64,000 nt of DNA, taken from contig NZ_FZPA01000008.1 in the NCBI RefSeq assembly GCF_900188185.1, positions 124,001-188,000 of the forward strand, in the 5' to 3' direction. The notes beneath the pieces are model-generated. The model did not search any database. It saw nothing but the letters and a program-made list of their open reading frames with translations, and had not been told where the DNA came from. The number at the start of each line of letters is the position of its first letter. Position 1 is the stretch's first letter. The translations under genes were made by a program, and so were the position numbers. Below, one piece after another: positions 36,435 to 45,192 of the stretch. The stretch is from Sphingopyxis indica (GTDB taxonomy: Bacteria > Pseudomonadota > Alphaproteobacteria > Sphingomonadales > Sphingomonadaceae).

Positions 36435-38882
36435 ATGACCGAAAAAGTTCGGCTCGATATTCCGCTCCTGCTGCCAGACGTGAAGGCCGAAGCTGACGCT
36501 TGCGTCGAAAGGCTGACCTCGGAACTCCAGGGGCGGGAGGGCGTAAGCGAAGCCCATATCGTCCCGGCGCCGGGGAATGGGAATGCCCAGCTCTGCATCC
36601 ACTACGACCCCGATTTCCTCCCGCTTGCTCGCGTCCGTCAGCTCGCCACGAGTGCGGGTGCCGCCATCACCGGCCAATATGGCCATATACGCTGGGACGT
36701 CGATGGCCTCCTCCATGAGCGCCGGGCGCGCACAGTCGGCGATCAACTTCGCCGGTTAGCGGGGGTGATCGAAGCCGAGGCCAGCGCGGTGGGCGCTGTC
36801 CGCGTTGAGTTTGACCGTTCGGTGACCTCCGAGCAGGACATCCGGCGCGCGCTTGCGGAATTGGGTGTCTGGCAGCGAGCCCCTCTTGTCGTTCCCGCAT
36901 CCGCGGCTTCGGAAGAGGAGGAGCATGAGCACGGCGGCATTTTCGGGCGCAATACCGAGCTCATCTTTGCTGTGATTTCCGGAGCGCTGCTTGCAACCGG
37001 TTTCGGTTTCGAGAAGCTGCGCCCGGATTTCGGTGGGGCTGGGCTGACACTCTACCTGCTGAGTTATTTCTTCGGCGGCTACTACACGCTGCGCGAAGCG
37101 ATCGACAGCCTTCGGATCAAACGGTTCGAGATCGATACCCTGATGCTGGTCGCAGCGGCAGGCGCGGCGGCGCTCGGGGCATGGGCCGAGGGGGCGCTCC
37201 TTCTGTTCCTCTTCAGCCTCGGCCATGCGCTCGAACATTACGCCATGGGACGGGCCAAACGCGCAATCGAAGCCCTGGCCGAGCTGGCACCCAGGACAGC
37301 GATGGTGCGCCGCGGCGATGGCGGCCTCAGTGAAGTTCCCGTTGAAAGTCTGGTGATCGGCGACACTGTGGTGGTGAAACCGAACGAGCGCCTGTCTGCG
37401 GATGGTTTCGTTGTGGCAGGCCGATCGAGCATCGACCAGGCGCCGGTCACAGGCGAAAGCGTGCCTGTAGACAAGGAGCCGGTCCCGGATCGAATGCAAG
37501 CGGCGGCCCAGCCGGACAAGGTGTCCGCTCAGCATCGCGTCTTCGCGGGCACGATCAACGGCCCGGGCGCGATTGAGATCGCCGTAACGCGCCTTGCCGC
37601 CGACACCACGCTCGCGAAGGTGGTGAAAATGGTGAGCGAGGCGGAGACGCAGAAATCGCCGACCCAGCGCTTCACCGACCGCTTCGAACGGGTATTCGTG
37701 CCCTCCGTCCTCGCGTTGGTCGCGTTCCTGCTGTTCGCCTGGGTGGTCATCGATGAGCCGTTCCGCGACAGCTTCTATCGCGCGATGGCCGTGCTCGTGG
37801 CAGCGAGTCCTTGTGCGCTCGCGATCGCCACGCCGAGCGCAGTCTTGTCAGGAGTTGCGCGCGCCGCGCGCGGTGGCGTACTGATCAAAGGCGGCGGTCC
37901 GCTTGAAACCCTTGGGTCGCTGAATGCTCTCGCGTTCGACAAGACCGGCACGCTTACCGAGGGCCGTCCACGCATCACGGACATCGTGCCGGCAACCGGC
38001 GTAAACGATGACGAGCTCATGGCGATTGCAGTGGCCGTCGAACGACTCAGCGATCACCCGCTTGCCATTGCTATAGCTCGCGACGGCGAACAATTTCTCG
38101 ACGGCCAGCCGGTTCTCGCGGCGACCGACCTTTCAAGCCTCACCGGCCGCGGCGTACAGGCTCGCGTCAATGGCGAGATGGTCCTGATCGGCAAGGCCGA
38201 GATGTTCGGTCGGGATGGTTTCGCTGCGCTGTCAGCGGAAACCGCGCGAACGATCGAGCGCCTGCGCGATCAGGGCCGGACTACAATGGCAGTGCGAATC
38301 GGCGACCGCGACCTGGGCGCAATCGGGCTCATGGACACGCCGCGCGCGGCCGCAAAGGAAGCGATCGCGCGGCTCAAGACACTCGGCATTCAGCGCATGA
38401 TCATGCTTTCAGGCGATAATCAGCGGGTCGCAACCGCAGTTGCCGCCGATGTCGGCATTGAGGAGGCCTGGGGCGACCTGATGCCGGAGGACAAGGTCGA
38501 GGCGATCGGTCGGCTGCGCGCCCAAACGCCGGTCGCGATGGTCGGCGACGGTGTCAACGATGCGCCCGCTATCGCGAATGCGACGGTCGGCATCGCCATG
38601 GGCGCCGCCGGGTCGGACGTTGCGCTCGAGACCGCCGATGTTGCGCTCATGGCCGACGACCTTGCGCATCTTCCTTTTGCCGTAGGGTTGAGCCGCAGCA
38701 CCCGCTGGATCATCCGGCAGAACCTGGTTGTCAGCCTCGGCGTGGTCGCCCTGCTCGTACCAGCGACGATCTTGGGACTCGGGATCGGTCCGGCGGTCAT
38801 GGCCCATGAAGGATCGACATTGCTTGTCGTGTTCAATGCGCTGCGATTGCTTGCCTACCGGGACAATGGAGGCGGCGAATGA
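36435..38882 (+). CDS. P1B-4-type heavy-metal-translocating ATPase (Zn/Cd/Co)
   Basis: This 815-residue P-type ATPase has a long N-terminal region with two degenerate HMA-like ferredoxin folds lacking the CxxC (VRLDIPLLLPDVKAEADACV and a second near VEFDRSVTSEQDIRRALAELG) and a His/Glu patch (EEEEHEHGG). The membrane motif is SPC (AASPCALAIATPSAV) rather than CPC. Helix 8 carries AHEGSTLLVVFNALRLL. SPC plus HEGS(T) defines subgroup P1B-4. [26 protein letters not shown] and [11 protein letters not shown] complete the core. It probably cooperates with CzcCBA. Confidence 0.94.
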   Translation: MTEKVRLDIPLLLPDVKAEADACVERLTSELQGREGVSEAHIVPAPGNGNAQLCIHYDPDFLPLARVRQLATSAGAAITGQYGHIRWDVDGLLHERRARTVGDQLRRLAGVIEAEASAVGAVRVEFDRSVTSEQDIRRALAELGVWQRAPLVVPASAASEEEEHEHGGIFGRNTELIFAVISGALLATGFGFEKLRPDFGGAGLTLYLLSYFFGGYYTLREAIDSLRIKRFEIDTLMLVAAAGAAALGAWAEGALLLFLFSLGHALEHYAMGRAKRAIEALAELAPRTAMVRRGDGGLSEVPVESLVIGDTVVVKPNERLSADGFVVAGRSSIDQAPVTGESVPVDKEPVPDRMQAAAQPDKVSAQHRVFAGTINGPGAIEIAVTRLAADTTLAKVVKMVSEAETQKSPTQRFTDRFERVFVPSVLALVAFLLFAWVVIDEPFRDSFYRAMAVLVAASPCALAIATPSAVLSGVARAARGGVLIKGGGPLETLGSLNALAFDKTGTLTEGRPRITDIVPATGVNDDELMAIAVAVERLSDHPLAIAIARDGEQFLDGQPVLAATDLSSLTGRGVQARVNGEMVLIGKAEMFGRDGFAALSAETARTIERLRDQGRTTMAVRIGDRDLGAIGLMDTPRAAAKEAIARLKTLGIQRMIMLSGDNQRVATAVAADVGIEEAWGDLMPEDKVEAIGRLRAQTPVAMVGDGVNDAPAIANATVGIAMGAAGSDVALETADVALMADDLAHLPFAVGLSRSTRWIIRQNLVVSLGVVALLVPATILGLGIGPAVMAHEGSTLLVVFNALRLLAYRDNGGGE

Positions 38883-38898
38883 CCAAGCGGCTCCCGAA

Positions 38899-39070
38899 AT
38901 GGACCTTTGCCGTTTTCCCGCTCGTCCTGGCAAGTGCCGCGTATGGCTCGACCGGGGCGAACTCGACAAGATCATCGAATGATCCGAAAATGCCCCGTCA
39001 TCCCAGCCCCTCGCCGATAGGTGACCGCCGCACGAATGCGCCGATCATCATGACGATCGTCACCGTGGGT
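38899..39070 (+). pseudogene. Decayed zinc-ribbon (zf-TFIIB-like) protein gene
   Basis: A 27-codon frame at 38899-38982 reads MDLCRFPARPGKCRVWLDRGELDKIIE. It ends in the VWLDRGELDKIIE block characteristic of TFIIB-type zinc-ribbon proteins, but the preceding ribbon is shortened. In another frame just downstream (about 39029-39070) a His/Asp-rich tail appears (DHHDDRHRGSAPP), as in intact members. This suggests a gene broken by deletion and frameshift next to the integrase. The family call is from memory of the motif. Confidence 0.5.
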
Positions 39071-39156
39071 CGGCACCACCTCCAAACCGCAGGCGATTTC
39101 AGACATCAAAGTCCGTTGCACCAGCTTGGCACCAGAATGACATCGGCCCGCTTCAA

Positions 39157-40563
39157 TCAGGCGGCAAGCGCATTGATGACGACCCGCAGGCGATCAGCTT
39201 CCGCACCGCCCTTCAAGAGCGTTTCGGCCACTCTGCGGAGCAGTTCCTCATCCTCGTCGGGAGCCGGGGTATCGACTTCAAGGTCACTCATGCCGGCGAG
39301 CGCCGCGGCGATCCGCTCGGCCACACGATCGGCGGCGCGACGAGCCGGGCTGTGCTGGACGTGCGCATAGATAGCCGTCGATCGCGGATTGGCATGCCCC
39401 AGGATCGCGCCCGTGAACGCCATCGCTTCGCCGGAAGAAATCGCCGTCGAACCCATTGTATGCCGCAGCGTGTGCGGCGTCACACCGGGCAGGCAGGCTT
39501 TTTCGACGACCTTCTTCCACGGCGTCTTGTAGCCTCGGAAATAGCTGTCGCCTTCTCCGGCGGGAAAAACGAACTCCGAACCCTCGGTTTGCTCAATCGT
39601 CTTGAGCACAGCGATCGCAGCGGCACCGATCGGCCGCACTGCTTTGCCGGTCTTGGTGTCTCCAAAACGCAGGCAGCCATGCTCGAAATCGACCTCTTGC
39701 CACCTGAGGCTCGCGATCTCCTCGCGGCGGCATCCGGTCAGCATCCACAAGCGCATGATGTCGAGCGCCTTGCGGTTGATCCCGCCCTTCTCCATCTCGC
39801 GCAGGGCTTCGCCGAAGCGCCTTATTTCTTCGAGTGTGAGAAATCGCTCCTTGTGATTGTCGGTTTTCTTGACCGCTGCGGTCTCGCAAGGGTTGCGGGT
39901 GACGATCTCTCTGCGCCGCGCGAAACTGAATACGGCGGACAGGTCGCGAAACACCTTGCGTGCTGCCCCTGCGCCGCCTCGCACGACAATGCGCCTGCGC
40001 GGGCCGATCTTGTCGTCCCGCGCGGTCTTTCCCGCCTCGACGTCACGGAAGAAGCGCTCGATATCGCCTGCGTTGACTTCGCTGACCCGGCGGCTGCCGA
40101 GCAGCGGGACGACATGATGGCGGAGGCGCGCCAGCGTATATTGTTTGGTCAACGGCTTCATCGCCTCACCCTGCCGCTTGCCGCGCTGGATGTAACAGCC
40201 TTCCTTTTCATAGAGATCGACCAGCTCGGCGATCCGCATTTCCTTGCGTTTGGCCTTGAGCTCAGCGGCTGGATCGGCGCCGGTGGCAGCACCGCCAAGA
40301 ATTTTCCTGGCCTGTCGGCGCGCCTCCTCAGGCGTCAAGGCTCCATATCGGCCAATCGTGATACGACGTTCCGGCGCTCGGCGGCCGCCACCCTCGGCGC
40401 GGTACTTTGCCAGGAACGTCTTGATCCCGCTCGGTTCGACCCGAAGACCGAAGCCCCGCAACTCACTATCCCAGAGATGATAGCGCTTTTCTCCCGGCGG
40501 AGAGGCATCTACAACCCTCTTTGTGAGAGGAATATTCCCGGATTTGCGTAGGTTTTGAGGCAT
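39157..40563 (-). CDS. int: Tyrosine-family site-specific integrase
   Basis: This 468-residue phage-type integrase has an N-terminal DUF4102-like arm domain (LTKRVVDASPPGEKRYHLWDSELRGFGLRV). The catalytic domain has the first Arg in LTGCRREEIASLRW, His-x-x-Arg in PHTLRHTMGS and the nucleophile Tyr in STAIYAHVQ. It is transcribed away from a tRNA-Gly fragment 138 bp upstream, so it most likely integrates an element at the 3' end of tRNA-Gly(GCC). Confidence 0.94.
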   Translation of the reverse strand: MPQNLRKSGNIPLTKRVVDASPPGEKRYHLWDSELRGFGLRVEPSGIKTFLAKYRAEGGGRRAPERRITIGRYGALTPEEARRQARKILGGAATGADPAAELKAKRKEMRIAELVDLYEKEGCYIQRGKRQGEAMKPLTKQYTLARLRHHVVPLLGSRRVSEVNAGDIERFFRDVEAGKTARDDKIGPRRRIVVRGGAGAARKVFRDLSAVFSFARRREIVTRNPCETAAVKKTDNHKERFLTLEEIRRFGEALREMEKGGINRKALDIMRLWMLTGCRREEIASLRWQEVDFEHGCLRFGDTKTGKAVRPIGAAAIAVLKTIEQTEGSEFVFPAGEGDSYFRGYKTPWKKVVEKACLPGVTPHTLRHTMGSTAISSGEAMAFTGAILGHANPRSTAIYAHVQHSPARRAADRVAERIAAALAGMSDLEVDTPAPDEDEELLRRVAETLLKGGAEADRLRVVINALAA

Positions 40564-40568
40564 TTTCA

Positions 40569-40630
40569 GTTCACCACCCGTTCACCACCGTAACGGAAAT
40601 TCGGGGCTATTTCCGGAGTATAGCGGAGTA
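40569..40630. repeat. Short direct repeats upstream of the integrase (possible arm sites)
   Basis: GTTCACCACC occurs at 40569-40578 and 40580-40589, and CGGAGTA at 40614-40620 and 40624-40630. Repeats of this size between an integrase gene and its att core are typical arm-type or excisionase sites. Binding is inferred. Confidence 0.45.
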
Positions 40631-40700
40631 GTGAAGTTGCCACAACTATTTGTTTCATAGTGATTTTTCGTAGAACAGAAAACTGTAGCGTAGCCTTTCA

Positions 40701-40750
40701 CAACTTTGCCAAGGTTGGGGTCGAGAGTTCGAATCTCTTCGCCCGCTCCA
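40701..40750 (+). repeat. tRNA-Gly(GCC) 3' fragment, putative integration site (att)
   Basis: These 50 bases equal the 3' part of a tRNA-Gly. They include an anticodon arm CAACT-TTGCCAA-GGTTG (anticodon GCC), a variable region, a T-arm GAGAG-TTCGAAT-CTCTT, the acceptor strand CGCCCGC, discriminator T and CCA. No matching 5' half (GCGGGCG and a D-arm) lies upstream, so this is not a complete tRNA. Such a fragment marks the distal end of an element inserted into tRNA-Gly. Its polarity (CCA to the right) puts the element on the left, integrase included. Confidence 0.82.
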
Positions 40751-40994
40751 GTTTTCCTATTATTTTCAATTAGATGCGAGGCCCGGCGGCAATGCATTTT
40801 GGATATGAGCCTGTTTGAAGGCTTTTTGGTATCCAATTCGTACCCACGCGAAATCGAACTCGCAGCGGCCATTTACGGCATTTTTCATCGTCGGGGGGCG
40901 GCTGCGTTCTGATCACGCTGATCCGCGAGAGTCGATTCACGCCCGCGACAGAGGTTTTCGCCACGACCGAGTCGTCGTGCTTCAACGTCTTTGG

Positions 40995-41077
40995 AGAGTA
41001 AGAGGGCGGCGGCTGTCGCCGTGACGGTTCGAGTGTCGGGAGAGAGGCTCCCGGCCGGGCCGTCGCGGAGACATGTC
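40995..41077 (+). promoter_or_regulatory. Structured leader, family 1, copy A (upstream of DUF932)
   Basis: After GAGGGCGGC (41002) come an outer stem GACGG/CCGTC (41023-41027 with 41060-41064) and an inner stem GTCGGGAG/CTCCCGGC (41035-41042 with 41048-41055) with one G-U pair. A GGAG ribosome site follows. The same layout, at the same 55-nt distance to the ATG, precedes parB (42927-43009). Confidence 0.75.
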
Positions 41078-42271
41078 ATGACACAAGTTCAAGTTCTCGA
41101 CGCGAGCCACGACCGGAGCGGCGGCTACAAGGTCGATGTCGGTCGCGGCCAGCGGATCGGGCGGGTCTCGTCGGAGTGGTTCAGCCGCCCGGCGGATCAG
41201 CGCTACACGTCGCTCGATGACCTTATGGCGTCAGTGAAGGGCCGTGCCGAGCGCAGCCGGACGCGCACGGTGGAGAGCGCGGCGATCCGGGTCGAAGCCC
41301 ACCGCGACGATCCCGAGCGCCTCGCGCTCGTACTGCCCGATGCGGGCAAGCCGCTGGCGCCGACCCATTGGAGCTTCGGCCAGCTCGCGGGTCTGGTCGG
41401 CGCACCTGCGGCCTATATGCGCCAGCTTCCCGCGCCACTTGCCGCGATCAACTTGCAATACGGGCTCACCAGCCACCGCGCCGAGCAAGTCAAGACGCTG
41501 GAAACCGAAGATGGCCGCACCGAACTGCGCGCCGTTACCGGCCCCGACTACGGCCGCATCTACGACCATGAGCTGGTCGCAGCCGTGCAGCGCATCGCGG
41601 GCAATGGAACAGGTGATACGCGCTGGAAGGTGCCGGGCGTGCTCGACTGGTCGACCGGGGTCTATAATCCAATGGTCGACATCACCTCCGATACGACCAC
41701 GCTTTACGCGTCGGATCGCGACGTCTTCCTGTTCCTGGTCGACGATCTGAATCCGATCGAGGCAGGCAAGCTTCCCGACGGGTCTCCCGACCTGTTCTTC
41801 CGCGGCTTCTATTGCTGGAACAGCGAGGTGGGTGCGAAGACGCTCGGCATCGCGAGCTTCTACCTGCGCGCAGTGTGCCAGAACCGCAATCTCTGGGGCG
41901 TAGAGGACTTCCAGGAGATCAGCATCCGGCATTCTAAATACGCTGCCAATCGCTTTGCGCACGAAGCGGCACCAGCGCTAACCCGGTTTGCCGACAGTTC
42001 GCCGCAGCCGTTTGTGAACGGCATCCGCGCGGCCCGCGAACGGATCGTCGCCCGCAGTGACGACGAGCGCACCGACTTCCTGCGCAAGCGTGGGTTCGGC
42101 AAGGCTGAGACCGGCAGGATCGTCGAGACCGTACTCGCCGAGGAAGGCCGACCGCCCGAGTCCGTATTCGACTTCGTGCAGGGCATCACCGCCTATGCTC
42201 GCGCCAAGACGCAGCAGGACGCACGGCTCGACCTCGAGACCCGCGCGAAAAAGCTACTGGAGAAGGTCTGA
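41078..42271 (+). CDS. DUF932-family protein (plasmid/ICE-associated)
   Basis: This 397-residue protein has the DUF932 features THWSFGQLAGLVGAPAAYMRQLPAPLAAINLQYGL, AVTGPDYGRIYDHELVAAVQRI and a conserved RGFYCWNSEVGAKTLGIASFYLRAVCQNRNLWG. The family, related to phage/plasmid LGT proteins, is frequent on conjugative elements; its biochemical role is unknown. It begins the backbone and has the same kind of structured leader as parB. Confidence 0.85.
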   Translation: MTQVQVLDASHDRSGGYKVDVGRGQRIGRVSSEWFSRPADQRYTSLDDLMASVKGRAERSRTRTVESAAIRVEAHRDDPERLALVLPDAGKPLAPTHWSFGQLAGLVGAPAAYMRQLPAPLAAINLQYGLTSHRAEQVKTLETEDGRTELRAVTGPDYGRIYDHELVAAVQRIAGNGTGDTRWKVPGVLDWSTGVYNPMVDITSDTTTLYASDRDVFLFLVDDLNPIEAGKLPDGSPDLFFRGFYCWNSEVGAKTLGIASFYLRAVCQNRNLWGVEDFQEISIRHSKYAANRFAHEAAPALTRFADSSPQPFVNGIRAARERIVARSDDERTDFLRKRGFGKAETGRIVETVLAEEGRPPESVFDFVQGITAYARAKTQQDARLDLETRAKKLLEKV

Positions 42272-42333
42272 CAACCGATAGTTTCAAGACCGTCCGCTTC
42301 TGGCGCTGACAGCCTGATAACTGTCGAAACGGC

Positions 42334-42795
42334 CTAGAGGTGCAATCCGAGAAAGGATGCTCCGGGAACCGGATTGAACGAGACCGGCTCAGCTTCCGTA
42401 AAGTTGAGAGCTTTGTAGAGCTTCCTTGCCGAAACCGACTTGGCTTGCACGTCTAGCCTCATCTCTTGATAGCCCATTTCGCGAGCCTGGACGATCAGTC
42501 GCTCGATCAACTGGCGACCCAGCTCATTGCCTCGAGCCTTGGGCCGTACATACAGACGCTTCATCTGACATATATCCAACGTCACCCTTCTCAGCGCCAC
42601 ACAGCCAACGACCTCACCGTCTTGCAGCGCTAACAACACGCAACCATCAGGTGGCGCATACTTCGTTGCCAGCCGTCCAAACTCGGCATCGTTGCTTTGA
42701 TAATCCAGATTGACCGGGGAGTTCGCGATAAATTCGCGCCAGATTTCTAGCACCGCATCCATGTCATCTGGAAAGACTGCCATCATGATCTGCAT
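42334..42795 (-). CDS. GNAT-family N-acetyltransferase
   Basis: This 153-residue GNAT enzyme contains GEVVGCVALRRV, the acetyl-CoA loop region MKRLYVRPKARGNELGRQLIERLIVQAREMGYQEMRLDV and the terminal SARKLYKALNF. It lies on the opposite strand between DUF932 and parB, so it is an insertion in the backbone order. Substrate unknown. Confidence 0.9.
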   Translation of the reverse strand: MQIMMAVFPDDMDAVLEIWREFIANSPVNLDYQSNDAEFGRLATKYAPPDGCVLLALQDGEVVGCVALRRVTLDICQMKRLYVRPKARGNELGRQLIERLIVQAREMGYQEMRLDVQAKSVSARKLYKALNFTEAEPVSFNPVPGASFLGLHL

Positions 42796-42926
42796 TCCGC
42801 CTTTTTATCAGGAACCTCCGTTCGGTGAAGATGGAACGTCCGCTCTCGGGGCATCCTGTCGGATCGACGCTTATGAAGTGGTTGCCCAGTCCAATCGCTC
42901 GCGCTTGATCGCAGCGCAGCCCTCGT

Positions 42927-43009
42927 AGAGGAAGAGGGCGGCGCTGCGCTTCGTGACGGGTTCGAGGTCGGGAGAGTGGCTCCCGGCCGGCCCGTCATGG
43001 AGAAGACCC
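42927..43009 (+). promoter_or_regulatory. Structured leader, family 1, copy B (upstream of parB)
   Basis: GAGGGCG begins at 42934. The outer stem GACGGG/CCCGTC (42955-42960 with 42991-42996) encloses an inner stem GGTCGGGAG/CTCCCGGCC (42966-42974 with 42980-42988) with one G-U pair and a 5-nt loop. The start codon is 55 nt after the stem begins, exactly as in copy A. Confidence 0.75.
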
Positions 43010-45112
43010 ATGACCAAGTCAGTCAAGACCATCGCCCTCAGCCCCTCGCGGGACATTCCGTTCGACAGACTGGTGCTGAGCCAGGCCAATGTCCGCCACG
43101 TCAAGGCGGGCGTCTCGATCGAGGAGCTTGCCGAGGACATCGCCCGGCGCACGCTGCTCGCGAGCATCACCGTGCGCGCCGTCACCGATGCGGAGGGCAA
43201 GGAGACCGGCATGTTCGAAGTGCCGGCGGGCGGGCGCCGCTACCGCGCGCTCGAACTGCTGGTGAAGCAGAAGCGGCTGCCCAAGACCGCGCCCGTGCCC
43301 TGCGTAGTGCGCGAGGGCGGCTATGCGGAAGAGGACAGCCTCGCCGAGAACATCCAGCGCGCCCCGCTGCATCCGCTCGACCAGTTTCGCGCCTTCCAGG
43401 CGCTGCGCGAGAAGGGCATGAGCGAGGAGGAGATCGCGGCGGCGTTCTTCGTCTCAGCCAATGTCGTCAAGCAGCGGCTGAAGCTTGCTTCGGTGGGCGA
43501 AGCTTTGCTCGACGCCTTCGCCGAAGACGAGATGACGCTCGACCAGCTGATGGCGTTCACCGTCAATCCCGACCATGAGCGTCAGGCCCAGGTCTGGGAA
43601 GCCGTACGCGGTAGCTACAATGACCAGCCCTACCAGATCCGCCGCATGCTCACTGAGCATTCGGTGCGGGCGTCGGACAAGCGCGCGCTATTCGTCGGCA
43701 TCGACGCTTATGTCGAAGCAGGCGGCGCGGTGATGCGCGACCTGTTCGAGAGCGACGATGGCGGCTGGCTCGAGGATGTCGGCCTCGTCGAGATGCTCGT
43801 TACCGAAAAGCTCAAAGAGGAAGCCGAGGCCATCCGCGTGGAAGGCTGGAAGTGGATCGAGGTCGGCGTCGATTTCCCTTACGGCCATACCTATGGGTTG
43901 CGCAGCATTTCAGGCGAGCAATCCGAGCTCACCGACGAGGAGCAGGCGACGCGCGACGCGCTCCAGGCCGAGCTCGACCAGCTCGAAGCCGAATATGCCG
44001 ATGCGCCGGAACTGCCCGACGAGATCGACGAACGGCTCGGCGAAATCGAGACCGCGATCGATGCGATCAACGACCGGCCGGTGCGTTACGACGAGGATGA
44101 CATTGCCCGCGCGGGTGTGTTCGTCAGTGTCGATCATGGCGGGCGGCTGCGCGTGGATCGCGGTTATGTGCGGCCGGAGGATGAGGAGAAGGTCGAACCG
44201 GAATACGACGGCGGGATCAATCCCGCATCGCGTCCGACTACGGCGACATCCGGCACATCAGATGCCGGGCACACCGTGGACGGCGACGAGGAGGACGACG
44301 GCTTGCGTCCGATCCCCGACCGGCTCGTCACCGAGCTGACCGCGCATCGCACGGTCGCGCTCCGGCTCGCGGTCGGCGGCAGCTACGGCACGGCGTTCTG
44401 CGCCTGCCTGCATGCGCTCGCGCTCAAGCTCTTCTACAGCTACGCGCCCGACAGCTGCCTCGAACTCGACGCCAAATGCGTTTTCTTCGGCTCGCAGGCG
44501 CCGGGGCTTGGCGAGACGCCTTATGCCGAGGCGCTGACCGAACGGCACGAGGCGTTCGCGGGCGCGCTGCCCGACGACAGCGAGCAGCTGTGGGACGCGA
44601 TCCTCGCCATGCCGGTCAAGCTCAGGAACGCGCTGTTCGCGCATTGCGTAGCGATGACGGTCAACGCGGCGGTCGAGGCCTACAACCGCAGGCCGCGCGC
44701 GCTCGCCCATGCCGAACGGCTCGCGACCGACATCGGGCTCGATATGGTCGATGCGGGCTGGACCACCACGGCCGAGAACTATCTCGGCAAGGTCACCAAG
44801 GCGCGGATCGTCGCGGCGGTACGCGAAGCCAAGGGGGACGAGGCCGCCGAGGCCATCGAAGGGCTGAAGAAGGACGCGCAGGCCGAACGCGCCGAGGAGT
44901 TGATCGCGGGCACGGGCTGGCTCCCCGAACCCCTCCGAACCGCGTCGGTTGCGGCCGGGTCGAACGATGCGGACGAGGAAACCGCCGACGAGGCCGACAG
45001 CGAAGCGCAATCGGCGGAAGATGACGGCGCACGGTCCGTGGCGGATGTCGAGCCGTTGGGCGATGATGAGGCGGTCGAGGGCGATCCCCCCTACGCCGTC
45101 GCCGCCGAGTAG
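43010..45112 (+). CDS. parB: Large ParB/RepB-like nuclease-domain protein
   Basis: This 700-residue protein begins with a ParB N-terminal domain (IPFDRLVLSQANVRHVKAGVSIEELAEDI ... GGRRYRALELL ... EDSLAENIQRAPLHPLDQFRAF). A HTH follows (MSEEEIAAAFFVSANVVKQRLKLA), then long acidic and C-terminal regions (DEEQATRDALQAELDQLEAEYADAPELP; EDEEKVEPEYDGG). It is much longer than chromosomal ParB, as in the plasmid/ICE ParB-related proteins of alphaproteobacteria. No parA accompanies it, so a classical segregation role is uncertain. Confidence 0.9.
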   Translation: MTKSVKTIALSPSRDIPFDRLVLSQANVRHVKAGVSIEELAEDIARRTLLASITVRAVTDAEGKETGMFEVPAGGRRYRALELLVKQKRLPKTAPVPCVVREGGYAEEDSLAENIQRAPLHPLDQFRAFQALREKGMSEEEIAAAFFVSANVVKQRLKLASVGEALLDAFAEDEMTLDQLMAFTVNPDHERQAQVWEAVRGSYNDQPYQIRRMLTEHSVRASDKRALFVGIDAYVEAGGAVMRDLFESDDGGWLEDVGLVEMLVTEKLKEEAEAIRVEGWKWIEVGVDFPYGHTYGLRSISGEQSELTDEEQATRDALQAELDQLEAEYADAPELPDEIDERLGEIETAIDAINDRPVRYDEDDIARAGVFVSVDHGGRLRVDRGYVRPEDEEKVEPEYDGGINPASRPTTATSGTSDAGHTVDGDEEDDGLRPIPDRLVTELTAHRTVALRLAVGGSYGTAFCACLHALALKLFYSYAPDSCLELDAKCVFFGSQAPGLGETPYAEALTERHEAFAGALPDDSEQLWDAILAMPVKLRNALFAHCVAMTVNAAVEAYNRRPRALAHAERLATDIGLDMVDAGWTTTAENYLGKVTKARIVAAVREAKGDEAAEAIEGLKKDAQAERAEELIAGTGWLPEPLRTASVAAGSNDADEETADEADSEAQSAEDDGARSVADVEPLGDDEAVEGDPPYAVAAE

Positions 45113-45140
45113 GTTCCCGCTCCCCGGGCCTGCTCATCCC

Positions 45141-45176
45141 GAGGGTCCGCCGGCAATCCGGCGGACCCTCTTTCTG
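45141..45176 (+). terminator. Perfect 13-bp hairpin with U-tract after parB
   Basis: GAGGGTCCGCCGG at 45141-45153 pairs with 45158-45170 around CAAT, followed by TTTCT. This is a good intrinsic terminator for parB. It ends only about 17 bp before the next start codon (45193), so it could also attenuate the Toprim gene. Confidence 0.8.
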
Positions 45177-45192
45177 TCTGAAGGAGGATGCG

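Noticed and set aside
38879..39370. Plus-strand frame starting in an ATGA overlap with the ATPase stop
   Set aside because: Its sequence is low-complexity Ser/Arg/Ala, its second half lies antisense to the integrase, and another frame shows zinc-ribbon remnants.
40582..40872. Minus-strand open frame containing TGAGEEIRTLDPNLG
   Set aside because: This peptide is a translation of the tRNA-Gly fragment region, a well-known type of false gene call.
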